From positions 19,925,802-19,989,801 of the forward strand of contig OX243828.1 of assembly GCA_945859605.1 (NCBI GenBank): 64,000 nt of DNA, written 5' to 3'. Under the pieces are notes generated by a model that was not told the origin of the DNA, made no database searches, and worked only from the letters and a program-made list of their open reading frames with translations. A program made the translations under genes and the position numbers. How positions within the stretch are numbered: position 1 is the first letter of the stretch; every line of letters starts with the position of its first letter. Below are positions 55,201 through 64,000 of this stretch, piece after piece. Origin of the DNA: Lumbricus rubellus (taxonomy: Eukaryota > Annelida > Clitellata > Crassiclitellata > Lumbricidae).

Positions 55201-56637
55201 GACCATGCAGAGACGACACAGAAATCGCTGCAATTGGACTATGAACAGATTGGACATCTTACGAGCGAGCAACAGAAACAGCTACTGGATGTACTGAACC
55301 GTTATGCAGACAGATTTTCGGACAAACCTGGATTATGTACATTGGTAGAACACGAAGTGGTGCTGAGATCGGACTTTCGAGAGAAGGAGTTCATGGCTTA
55401 TCGAATACCGCTGATATACCGCGCAGAAGTGGACAAACAAATACAAGAGATGCTGAAAGCAAACATCATTCAACCGTCGTCGAGCAGAATGGCAAGTCCG
55501 CTGGTCATCGTCAAGAAGAAGGACGGATCCTTGAGACTCGCGTGCGACTACAGGTACGTGAATTCATATACTGAAAATTGTCGATATCCCATGCCGATCG
55601 TCAACGATGTGCTGAGCAAAGTCGGGAAATCCAAGTTTATTTCCGTCTTGGACTGTCGCAGTGCTTACTGGACTTGTCCTGTGAAGAAATCCGACCAATG
55701 GAAAACCGCATTCGTTACCCATAATGGACTGTACGAATTTACACGTGTCCCTTTTGGCATGATTAACTCTGGACGGACTTTTGTAAAAGCAATAAACATG
55801 ATTTTGCAACCGATTAATGCATTTACTGAACCCTATGTTGATGACATTGCAGTACATTCTGATGATTGGAACATTCATTTGAAACATTTAGAATTGTTTT
55901 TGAAACAAATAAGACTGCATAATGTAACCTTGAACTTGAAGAAATGTGTGTTTGGTAAGAGTGAGGTGAAATTCATCGGTCACCTCATAGGATCAGGGAA
56001 GAAGATGATGAATCCAGATAGGATTGACAGTTTGATTAATTTAAAAAACCCTGAAACGAAGAAGCAAGTGAAGCAAGTGTTAGGATTTTTTGGTTTCTAC
56101 AGACAATTTATTTGTAATTTTGCTGAAATTGCTAAACCATTAACAGATTTAACTAGCAAGCAGACACCTGAGAACATTGTTTGGACTGAGGACCACCAGA
56201 AATCTTTTGATTCTCTTAAAGAAATTGTTTTATCAAATGTGATTTTATATATGTTTGAGGTTGGCAAACCATTTAATTTGTATTGTGATAGCAGTGACTT
56301 TGCTGTGGGAACTGTGCTGTCACAAGTGGACGATGAGGGGATAGAACGTCCCGTTTCATTTATCAGTCAGAAGCTGACAGATACCCAGAGGAGATGGGCG
56401 ACGATTGAGAAGGAAGCCTATGCAATCATATGGGCTTTAAACAAATTGAAAGAAATTATTATTGGTTCCAAGATTAATGTGTTCACTGACCATAATCCTT
56501 TAGTTTATTTGACTGAGTCAATGTCGAAGTCTGCTAAGTTAGTCCGATGGTCTTTATCATTGCAAAATTTTGACATTCTGTTGAACTATAAGAAGGGAAA
56601 GCTGAATGTAGTAGCGGACTGCTTATCGAGATTGTAG
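52243..56637 (+). CDS. Gag-Pol polyprotein without integrase core
   Basis: 1464 codons from ATG 52243 (A at -3). Residues ~70-290 are a long Glu/Lys/Arg/Gln-rich coiled coil. ~300-450 is a capsid-like region. A CCHC knuckle uses C556, C559, H564, C569. The aspartic protease motif is LIDSGT (Asp 677). Residues ~882-934 (to YQLVLPKERR) resemble the stretch before the integrase zinc finger, and ~937-962 (GRRIVHANKMRKF) resemble the integrase C-terminal GPY/F end. The zinc-finger H/C pairs and the D,D-35-E core that should lie between are absent. Reverse transcriptase follows, with Asp 1137 (ISVLDCRSAYW) and YVDD at 1198-1201. RNase H shows Asp 1349, Glu 1389/1391 and Asp 1416, and the frame ends right after VVADCLSRL. 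Open throughout, so recently active but dependent on integrase in trans. Confidence 0.9.
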   Translation: MKKLTEQKQAAIKKMSSERLVKLLIEAGVDAEEVEQMSREHLMRTLAEIWAKEEVEEEGAVGGAKEKPVEKPQAPMSMEALLQFMMMSRQEEKEKEEQRRREERELRQQEIDMQRQQFQIQLEQMRIDRDESERRRMELMIEYEKARRSDEEIRRQQIEDKKAREEEKEKMRLQELQRAEEIRQEEFQAEKDNLEKAEREREEQMQLEQKKLAIKEAQLHEMAIEREERRKQLDLLQQKIEQEELRRVEDQTRLTKKDEDDRKCREESERNRLRESETMVSKIKKIGDAMKHVLPKMPYDMMEVPLYFETVENAFNSFAVEKQYWVKLLLPLMTPRARTVLNRLSFENLDKYDAVKEHLLKEFKLTAREYRSRFADAKKTAEETYTMFTARLKNLLNYYVRSRRVDKDYEKLFDLLVADKLKECLPPGPLQFVLAKEGTECLEASDVADLADIHVNNRIGVMFQEKPKYESWDNNPKQTKWDSNNKETGSQAKSNDVRKDNFSGKQWSQDKQQSTWDRQAYNRTPPLGRPTESNASYTPYNKWENNEQRSFIKKRCHNCQSDKHLIKHCQAPGAANLRKSFSRSAENLRVNQIQVMNAPDQFEESDDRETEVKSVMKCTPQFTIQKEAIKTTSIAEICRETKSKEECQRIKKISLQHVNVEIRGTDGQPVQVEALIDSGTEIPVINEELLKGTTVEEIGRVHLQCVAGEPIPAKLVKIEVRMSGRNEGAATEDRTINIAPYLTLVCASIPADLCKENREKFLLHPEIIAELKEIPPVSVLQGELQANVTTRAQSRRAEVEGGEDETINESSQEDDTDSEDELSIQDDERTTSENNETEEEMAACERNDSEDSGSDAELETSMRDLFTENSNDERQLEDAKKFEEQQRNDESLKSWWRIAEDKGSEFSVVNGLMYKKHQMLDQLVYQLVLPKERRSKYSYLVDMNENGRRIVHANKMRKFIARTLSCGLIVEEDDEFGSVVELPLKEDHAETTQKSLQLDYEQIGHLTSEQQKQLLDVLNRYADRFSDKPGLCTLVEHEVVLRSDFREKEFMAYRIPLIYRAEVDKQIQEMLKANIIQPSSSRMASPLVIVKKKDGSLRLACDYRYVNSYTENCRYPMPIVNDVLSKVGKSKFISVLDCRSAYWTCPVKKSDQWKTAFVTHNGLYEFTRVPFGMINSGRTFVKAINMILQPINAFTEPYVDDIAVHSDDWNIHLKHLELFLKQIRLHNVTLNLKKCVFGKSEVKFIGHLIGSGKKMMNPDRIDSLINLKNPETKKQVKQVLGFFGFYRQFICNFAEIAKPLTDLTSKQTPENIVWTEDHQKSFDSLKEIVLSNVILYMFEVGKPFNLYCDSSDFAVGTVLSQVDDEGIERPVSFISQKLTDTQRRWATIEKEAYAIIWALNKLKEIIIGSKINVFTDHNPLVYLTESMSKSAKLVRWSLSLQNFDILLNYKKGKLNVVADCLSRL

Positions 56638-56735
56638 TATAAAATATTTTGTGATTGCATTTAGTATAGGAATTGTTTGTATTTAGTTTAAGCATTATAC
56701 GTTCGCTAATTTTTAAGATTAATTAGCTCTCTTCA

Positions 56736-56752
56736 AAAGAAAGGAAGGAGGT
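56736..56752 (+). other. Polypurine tract
   Basis: AAAAGAAAGGAAGGAGG, then TAA, directly before the 3' LTR. It would prime plus-strand synthesis. Confidence 0.85.
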
Positions 56753-56754
56753 AA

Positions 56755-57264
56755 TGTAAGCTAATTTAATCAGTGCACGACGATTGTCGTACAGCGACGC
56801 AGGTAGGACAGCTGCAAATTGGCGCGCGGCGTCTGGACAGGTGATTGTCTGGACAGTGCGTGATGTCTAGACGAGCGTACGTTGAGTGTACAAGGAGGGA
56901 GTGGAAGTGAAGAAGGAGTGTTGTGTGTTGAGAGCCGTTGAGATAGGCTGTAATAGTTGTTGTTGAGTTGCGATAGAGTAGACTGATGAAGGTAGTAGTC
57001 GTGTAGTTGTTATGATAACGCAAGTGTAGTCATTGTTGTGTTGTTGCTGATCGTTTTACTTTACATCGGATTTTGGAGTATAATAAGAAGACTTAAACAC
57101 GTCGTCGTTGTTGGTTACAAAACAGTGAAAGTCTGTAGATTCTTTACCTAGCCATTTAGCTAATGAAACAGTTATCTAGGGATAGGCCTATGCTACCACG
57201 AACTTATACGAAGAAGCTTCCGAAGAGACTGATAGGAGGAGGTGATCACAAGGAGGTTATCACA
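56755..57264 (+). repeat. 3' LTR of Gmr1-like element
   Basis: Identical to the 5' LTR except T to C at 56776 and a 17-bp insertion near its 3' end (about 57240-57256), after which ttatcaca matches the 5' LTR end atatcaca. Confidence 0.8.
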
Positions 57265-57579
57265 AGGAAACCCAGAAGGGACTGCAGAGTCCCGCGTGTT
57301 AGGGCCACCTAAGCACATTTTCTGGTTCTAGGCGTTAACAAATTCAGCACAATAAAATTATATTCTATTTTCCATCATATATGCAATAAATCAAAAATAA
57401 ATCAAAACTTAACTACGAAAATTAAACGTTCCAAATTTTAACATCACGATATTACATAATATGAATATCTAAACATGATGTTAAGCAAACACGTCTTAAT
57501 TTTAAAAAATAAATCAATACCAAACTGAAAAAAGTAAGAAAACCTTAAGTAAAAAACATAAAGCCTTAACTAAGTTAAG

Positions 57580-57768
57580 TCATTCATTCATTCATTTCAA
57601 GAATTTATATAGCACCCCTTCAAGAAAATCACTCAGATGCGCTCCCAGTCCAACCACGGTGAAACAAAAAAAGTTCAGAGTAACCTGTAAAACACCAACG
57701 TTATTGTTGATGCAGTTGGTATTGTTATTAAGCGCCTTCGTGAGGTTATTATAAGGCGCTATATAAAT
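57580..57768. mobile_element. SINE-like family 2, young copy (right)
   Basis: Identical over 189 bp to 51116-51304 but with different sequence on both sides. It is followed by tgttcata and (CATA)n. The stretch 57265-57579 is AT-rich with no recognised feature. Confidence 0.8.
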
Positions 57769-57774
57769 GTTCAT

Positions 57775-57845
57775 ATACATACATACATACATACATACAT
57801 ACATACATACATACATACATACATACATACATACATACATACATT
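57775..57845. repeat. (CATA)n microsatellite at SINE end
   Basis: About 17 units starting a few bases after ggcgctatataaat. Confidence 0.95.
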
Positions 57846-57999
57846 TGACATGTCTATTGTCATCGTATAAATAGAGAATCAGTACGGTACGAAGGTGTAA
57901 TACGACTTGTAGGCTAACGTAAAATAACCTCCTATATGCGTTCACAGTGCTCGCCTTCATTTTTATAGCGCAAACATTTATATCTGCAAAGCATCAAAG

Positions 58000-58760
58000 C
58001 ACAACAACAAAAGCGAAGGCCTCGCAAAGCATCGTCCGTCGACAAAGCCCCCTCAGGAAATCAACCACGCGCCACTAACCCCCATTACGACGAGCCCCTC
58101 GAGTAATACGCGAATAGAAATTGGATGGGGGCGGGTTCCAGTATTAACTTTGGGCGGACTGAACGGTAGGGGGCGTGCAGTAGGGGGGGGGGGGTTACGG
58201 TAAAGGAGGTTATTGGGTCACCCTGTTTAGCATCGTTTTACTGGAGTTAATTACCCATTCAACAGGAGAAGAGTCTTTACCTCCCCTCGGTGAACGACCA
58301 CCCCAACCGGCTGCTTCATTCAGACACCCTTTGCCACCACCACCCCCCCCCCAATTCTCCGAAGGGTCAGCTCACTTTAACCCTCCAACATATACCCCAT
58401 CACGGCACTCCCTTCGAACAATATGACCTTTGGGTATTAATCCATTATAGGAGCACTCGCTTCAACCCTCCATCAGACTCAAACATCCCACCACGTTAGG
58501 ACCCTTCAACCCTCCTCCAACTACCCCCCCCCCAATTCCAACAGGACAGTCCATGGAATCCTATATTATCCAGACCTCCATGGACAGTCCAACCCCGCTC
58601 CATTGACCCTTGAACTCTCATTTCATCAACGACCCCAAGTCCTATTCGTATAGGAACTCATGAATCACCCTATAATAGGACAGCTCCCCTTATACCCTCC
58701 TACACCACCCACCCCACCCCCACTCAGTCGCCACCCAAAGCCCCCCACGCAGCAACCGAC
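58000..58760. other. C-rich, CpG-containing region, no gene recognised
   Basis: Unique-looking sequence with C and G homopolymers and a tcaaccctcca motif recurring loosely. No open frame carries a recognisable domain. Confidence 0.3.
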
Positions 58761-58974
58761 AGTCACCAACGGATGGCGATATATTATGATGAGTAATTTT
58801 TGTGGCGCCAGCATCTTCTTCTTCTGTCTCATTCCGATGTCACTCGTTATCATTGTCATCGTCATCAACAACACAACAGATCGGTTAAACAATTAAAAGT
58901 AATTATTACAACAAGAAGTACAATCAAAACAACAATAACGATAACAACATCGTCATCATCATAATCAACAACAA

Positions 58975-59030
58975 CAACATCATCATCATCATAATCAACA
59001 ACATTGTCGTCGTCGTCGTCATCGTCATCG

Positions 59031-59120
<90 letters not shown>

Positions 59121-59125
59121 CCATC
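58975..59125. repeat. (ATC)n triplet repeat
   Basis: About 30 uninterrupted CAT units within a longer imperfect ATC/GTC tract. Poly-Asp and poly-Met frames on the minus strand are artefacts. Confidence 0.95.
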
Positions 59126-59414
59126 AGCAGCTACACGATACACGGAGAAGCGATCAAGCTGCAAGATAGAGAATTGACCCCCAGCCTTGATAAGCCGAGA
59201 CAGAGCAAATGAAATCGTTATCAGTTGATACGAATGGATGCATGCTGTCTCTCAGATATTCAGATACTGCCACATGTCTTCTTATCTAGCTGCCAACTCT
59301 ACTGCCAATGACGTTGACGTCGATCTTACGTACAGAACTTCTTAACTAAAATAATACTCGGACATGTCAAATGTAAACTCTCACCTCTGCATGGCTGTCA
59401 AACTCAAACAATAC

Positions 59415-59488
59415 CAACATCATCATCATCATCATCGTCGTCATCGTCCTCCTCCTCATCATCGTCATCATCATCGTCATAATCATCG

Positions 59489-59524
<36 letters not shown>

Positions 59525-59525
59525 C
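59415..59525. repeat. (ATC/GTC)n triplet repeat
   Basis: Second triplet tract 300 bp downstream of the first. Confidence 0.9.
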
Positions 59526-59711
59526 CCGAACTGATAAGTAAACTTTCCGGCACCATAGCACGACAGAACAGCTGATAATTATCTCAACACTTGTATTCGA
59601 CACACTGTTATAGACGTAAACTCTTCACACTATCAACAACACACTCGAAAATGTCAAGTGCACACTTCGTCGCAGAAAACGTAAACCATTTTACAAAAGC
59701 AGAATGTCCAC

Positions 59712-59742
<31 letters not shown>

Positions 59743-59805
59743 ATCATATATATGTACATATTAAAAGGCAGATGCCATCTATATATATATATATAAGCAG
59801 TGTGG

Positions 59806-60020
59806 GGTGCGGGGGTGTAGTGGGTATGTTCGTCACCTTGCCTGCAGCCGAAGGGTTGCAGGTTCGAATCCACCTCAAGTCGCCGCGTATAGGGGCCTTG
59901 TGCAAGTCCTTCACTCGCAATTGCTCAGCGCTTCGGCGTGAAACTTCGATGCAGTGTCCGCTCTGTAGTCGGGAGCGCCTCTGAGTAGGGAGCTTGAAGA
60001 GGCGCTATAAGAAGTGCACA
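59806..60020 (+). mobile_element. tRNA-derived SINE, family 1 (full length)
   Basis: Best copy. The tRNA-like head has an A-box-like ggtgtagtgggta (from 59814) and a perfect B-box GGTTCGAATCC (59861-59871), so it carries an internal pol III promoter. The body contains cttcactcgcaattgctcag. The tail ends gcctctgagtagggagcttg and aggcgctataagaagtgcac, similar to the L2-type 3' end GCGCTATATAA that lets LINE machinery recognise SINE RNA. The region 60021-60380 shows no other feature. Confidence 0.85.
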
Positions 60021-60381
60021 TGCAAATAATTATATGCAAGAGGTATGAATATGAACAATCAATGGACAGTTCTCACCGTTCATAAAGTGTAGTAGAGCCC
60101 TAATTAGTCCTTGGATAAAGAAGCACCATGCTTGGTGTTTTCTTGTGTATAGGGCCTACACGTAATTACGATCCTGTTTCAGCAAAGCACTGATTTGTCA
60201 TTGAATAATAATTGCTGGATGTATCCTATTTCTATTGCACCGTTTGAACGTGTATTGCGCAATTTAAGGAGATCCCTGTGGACAGACGGCTTTATTACCG
60301 TGAAGGAATCTTGCGTGCTATCCACACGCTATACTAGCGACCACAAAATTAATGGCACAGACCTTGTTCATTAATCAATGA

Positions 60382-60600
60382 ATTAATTGGGTGACATCAT
60401 TCGTCACCGATACACTCCTTTGAATGGGTGCTACGACCCTTACGGTTCACGCGCACGGACTGTTCTATAAAGGGCGACGGTATTATGGTCTCGACCCTGC
60501 CAATTAATCAGCGCATTAATTGGGTAAGATACTTCACCCCAACTACTCCCTTACAAATGGGTAACAAGCCTTTTAAGGGTGCACGCTTAGGGACAGTGCC
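60382..60600. repeat. 133-bp diverged tandem duplication
   Basis: attaattgggtgac and attaattgggtaag at 60382 and 60515 begin two loosely matching copies, each with a tNNNaatgggt and a cgcNNggac block. Confidence 0.4.
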
Positions 60601-60645
60601 AGTCCCAAGTCTGGAGAAAAGAGGAGGGTGACACTATATTAAAAT
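60585..60645 (-). repeat. Dispersed repeat family 3
   Basis: The complement of gtgccagtcccaagtctgg and gaggagggtgacact matches the family core. Confidence 0.55.
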
Positions 60646-60661
60646 GATTGTGGTTTGCTAC

Positions 60662-61075
60662 AGAGGATAAGGAGGAGGAGGATAAGGAAGAAAGATTAGG
60701 AGGTAAAAAAGAGGATGAGAAGGAAGAGGATAGGGAGGACAGATTAGAAGGAGAAAGAGGATGAGGAGGAAGAGGATAAGGAGGACAGATGAGGAGGGAA
60801 AAGAGGAGGAGGAGGAAGAGGATAATGAGGACAGAATAGGAGGAGAAAGGGGATGAGGAGAATGAGGATAAGGAGGACAGATCAGGAGGAGAAAGAGGAT
60901 GAGGAGGAAGAGGATAAGGAGGACAGATTAGGAGAAGAAAGAGGAGGAGGAAGAGGATAAGGAGGACAGATTAGGAGGAGAAAGAGGATGAGGAGGAAGA
61001 GGTTAAGGAGGACAGATTAGGAAGAGAAAGAGGATGGGGAGGAAGAGGATAAGAACAGATTACGAGGAGGAGGTG
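60662..61075. repeat. GGA-rich ~50-bp minisatellite
   Basis: About eight units of the form aggataaggaggacagatta plus ggaggagaaagaggatgagg. It is followed at 61078-61140 by a family 1/2 tail fragment (agtggcgctatataaattca). Confidence 0.85.
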
Positions 61076-61589
61076 CTGTCAGGTCGGGAGCGCTTCTGAT
61101 CAGTTTCTCTTGAAGTGGCGCTATATAAATTCATGATTACGATTACTAATCATCCTTGACAAGACATGAACAGCAACAAGAACCTTGCCATAGCCCGAGA
61201 TGTCGATCCTTGAAATAAACTATGCCCTTGGGGAGCTAGCTGGGCCCCGCCCAATGCACGGACCGAGAGGGATGCCTCCTTGACATACGCTTCTACAGAC
61301 CCAATAATTTTTTTTATAGCCATGGAGACTATCTATAGCGTTTAACTGTGGTGCTGTGCTGATATTGCTATTGTTTATTGCTATTGATGCTACTACTACT
61401 ACTACAACATCCTACGTCCACTGCTACTGATCTTCATACAAAAGGCGGTCATCCGTGCCACTCCCGTTTACAGCGATATGCGCTAAATAAAGCGTCGGCG
61501 TCCGTTCTGGATCGTCGTCAGCGTCGTGTTTTACTGTCGTCTCTAGCTCCCAACAGAAATCTAATTTGGCGCTAAAACTGGGCGATAAT

Positions 61590-61855
61590 AGAGGACGCCC
61601 GAGCGGCGACGACGACGACGGCGGCGTCTGCGCATGCGTCTGCGCATGCGTCGTAAGCGGATCGATAAAATTAATCGGGCTCTTCGAAATCGTCCGACGG
61701 AGCTGAATAAGATTAAGGACCCGGATGAGGCAGATTTATGCGCCCTCTGTGGCCCGAAGGAGGAGGCGCCCGAAGCGACGCCCAGCGGCGGCGGCGGTGG
61801 TGGCCGAGTGCCGAAGCGGCCGCCATTTGCTTTTGGCTCGATGGGTTTGAAGGAA
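61590..61855. promoter_or_regulatory. CpG-rich segment with two NRF-1-like sites
   Basis: TGCGCATGCGT occurs at 61629-61639 and again at 61641-61651 inside CpG-dense DNA. No exon is recognised next to it. Confidence 0.35.
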
Positions 61856-61884
61856 GGATGAGGGAATTTATGGGGGAACGGAAC

Positions 61885-63110
61885 AGAAAGATAGGGAAGA
61901 GGAGGAGGAGGAGGAGGATGATAAGGAGGAAGAGGAGGAGAAGCTGGGGAAGAGGAGGAAGAGTAGCAGGAGGAGGAGAGGATAAGGAGGAGGACAGATC
62001 AGGAAGAGGAGGAAAATGATAAGCAGGAAGAAGAGGAAGAGTAGGGTAAAAGAAAAAGAAGGACAGATGAAGAGGAGAAAGAGGAGGAGGAAGAGACGAG
62101 GAATACAGATCAGGAGAAGAAAGAGAAGGAGAGAGGACAGATGCGAGGAGAAGGAGGAGACGTTAAGAAATGGGAGTGAGGGACAGAGACAGATGAGGAA
62201 AGGGTTATTAAACATGAAGAAAAATTGAGGAGAGTAGGAGGAGGAGGAGGAGGAAGAGGTGCAGCAGGAGGGAGAAAGAGGACGAAGAAAGAAGAGGAAG
62301 AAAAGAATAGTAAGAGGACAGAGACAAAATAGAGGAAGAGGATCACGTGAAAGAAGAGGAAGAAGACGAAGATGGAGGATTATGAGAAATGAGGGAGAGG
62401 ATCAAGACTATGGAAGAAGAGGACCAGCAGGAGGGGAAAAGAGAAAGAAGAGGAGAAGGAGAAGAGAAAAGTAGGAGGAAAGAAAGCAGAAGAAGAGGAT
62501 CACGTGAAAAAAGAGGAAGAAGACGAAGATGGAGGATTATGAGGAATGAGGGAGAGGATGAAGACCATAGGATGAAGAGAAAGAGGAAGAAGAAAGAATG
62601 GGAAGAAGAGAGGAGTAAGAACAAGTAAAGTATAGAGGCAGAGGATATAAAGCGAGAGACGAGAACGAATACAAAGATAGATGGATGGAGGATTATGAGG
62701 AACGAGGCAGAGAATGAAGACTACATGCAGGATGAAGAGGAAGAAGAAAGAGGAAAAGGAAGAGAAGAGTAAGAGGAAAGAGACAAAATAGAAGAAGAGA
62801 GTCAAGCCAAAGAAGAAGAAGAAAGAAGAAGAAGAAGAAGAGTAAGAATAAGAAGAAGAAGAAGAAGAAGAAAAAGAAGAGGAAGAGAAGGAAGAGATAG
62901 AGGAAGAGGAGGAAAAGGAGGAGGAGGAGGAAGAAGAAGAAGAGGACAAAGAAGAAAACAAAGATGGAGGATTATGAGGAATGAGGTAGAGAACGAAAAC
63001 TATAATTATATGGAAAAAGAGAAAGAGGGAAGAGGAGAATTAAGCGGCGGAGGAGAAAGAGATGGGAGAGAGAGAGGATAAGAAAATAGGAGGGGGGCTA
63101 GAGATGCGGG
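61885..63110. repeat. GGA/GAA purine-rich repeat region
   Basis: Long polypurine on the plus strand. A marker gatggaggattatgag occurs at 62371, 62528, 62684 and 62963, showing decayed units of about 157 bp. Frames are Arg/Lys/Glu or Ser/Phe low complexity. Confidence 0.85.
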
Positions 63111-63299
63111 TGATTGGCGTTGGAGATGAATATGGATGTGGATGGTGAGGAAGACAAAGCAGAGACGGAGTCTGACTAAGATCTCGAGATAATTCTGACA
63201 TTACTGCAGTCGCTTATCTGGCGATGGATAAATTGAGTGAATGGACTGACGGAAGAATGGCGAATCTTTACAGAGGCGTTTGGAGGGAGGGAAGAAGAA

Positions 63300-63618
63300 A
63301 ATGAGGGAGAGAGGAAGGGAGATAGATAGTTGGAGAGAGAGAGGCATACATGTAGATACATACGGAAGAACGACAAAGCCATACAGAGGCACTTGGTGGG
63401 AGGGATGGAGGGAGAAATGGAGGAAAAAGGGAGAGAGACAGGAAAAGATAGACTGACAGAAACACACATACACACAGATAGAGGAAGAGTGAAAATGAGA
63501 GAGGGAAACAGAGAGAGACACAGACACAGAGAAACACACAGACAGACAGTGAGTGACTTTAGGGACTGAGTGGATGGATTGATTGACAGTATAGGGGCTA
63601 AGTGACAGAGGCGCGTGA

Positions 63619-63671
<53 letters not shown>

Positions 63672-63880
63672 GGGGAGTAGGGAGCAAGAGAGGGAGGGAG
63701 AGAGAGAGAGAGAGAGAGACACACACACACACACACAGAGACAGAGTCAGAAACAGATAGACAGACACAGATAGGCAGACATACAGAAAGGGAGGCAGGC
63801 AGGGAGGATGGATGGGAGACACACACACACAGATAGACAATGGTAAAGAGGGAGACACACACACAGAGGGAGGGAGTGAG
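63300..63880. repeat. GAGA/CAGA/CA low-complexity region
   Basis: Alternating (GAGA)n, (CAGA)n and (CA)n tracts, pure at 63621-63670 and 63700-63736. No gene. Confidence 0.85.
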
Positions 63881-64000
63881 GAAGGGAGGGCACGGAGTGA
63901 GGGAGGAACGAATGAGTTGGTCGAGTGCGTTGCTCGTAGTTAGATAGATTGGGAAGGCGATGGGTGAAAGGATGGACGGATGGATGGATGAGAAAGACGC

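Larger units (their letters stand above)
51410..57264 (+). mobile_element. Gmr1-like Ty3/gypsy LTR retrotransposon lacking the integrase core
   Basis: LTRs at 51410-51902 and 56755-57264 differ by one substitution and a 17-bp insertion. A candidate primer site (TGGTGTCGTTGCGG at 51905) and a strong polypurine tract (56736-56752) flank a single intact gag-pol frame. In the pol region, remnants of integrase lie between protease and reverse transcriptase. That order is copia-like and characteristic of the Gmr1 group of Ty3/gypsy elements. No matching target-site duplication is seen (gcaac on the left, aggaa on the right). Confidence 0.85.

Noticed and set aside
58865..59164. Poly-Asp protein
   Set aside because: Translation of the (ATC)n triplet repeat.
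59806..59880. Functional tRNA gene
   Set aside because: A- and B-box-like elements are present but the cloverleaf is poor, the segment continues into a SINE body and tail, and it recurs several times.
61634..62019. Arg-rich protein frame
   Set aside because: Runs from a CpG-rich segment into GGA repeats, with no domain; compositional artefact.

Overview
This window reads as repeat-dominated nuclear DNA from a marine invertebrate. There are no operons or ribosome-binding sites. The genes are sparse, and the sequence is packed with tRNA-derived SINEs, TA-flanked mariner relatives, hAT-like MITEs, LTR retrotransposons and very long microsatellite or minisatellite arrays. A Ty3/gypsy element of the Gmr1 type (pol order copia-like) and an intronless LRR-Ig membrane receptor would fit a deuterostome such as an echinoderm, hemichordate or cephalochordate. 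That placement is inference, and no species is claimed.

Layout. 1-7.8 kb: two diverged copies of a segmental duplication built from short dispersed repeats, with SINEs, a 575-bp palindromic foldback insertion and a LINE fragment. 8.0-14.0 kb: a complete LTR retrotransposon that carries only gag; its gag reading frame starts inside the 1.67-kb LTR. 14.6-16.3 kb: an (ATGT)n array with higher-order structure. 17-23 kb: three TA-flanked mariner-type elements and a CpG-rich possible promoter. 24.7-28.3 kb: CpG-rich DNA, the only convincing host gene (an LRR-Ig single-pass receptor), then a dense cluster of TGACGTCA-type motifs. 29-30 kb: another mariner relative. 30.7-47.5 kb: satellites with units of 15, 24, 30 and 42/44 bp, tetranucleotide arrays and at least four MITEs. 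51.4-57.3 kb: a young LTR retrotransposon with an intact 1464-residue Gag-Pol from which the integrase core is missing in frame, flanked by two identical 189-bp SINE-like copies. 58-64 kb: ATC and GGA repeats, one full-length plus-strand tRNA-derived SINE and CpG-rich patches.

The main biological theme is mobile-element parasitism. Two LTR elements lack functions they need: one has no pol, the other has no integrase core. Yet both keep long open gag frames and nearly identical LTRs, so both probably moved recently using proteins supplied in trans. A second theme is that microsatellites repeatedly begin exactly at the 3' ends of SINEs, and mariner/hAT copies in turn land in TA-rich microsatellites.
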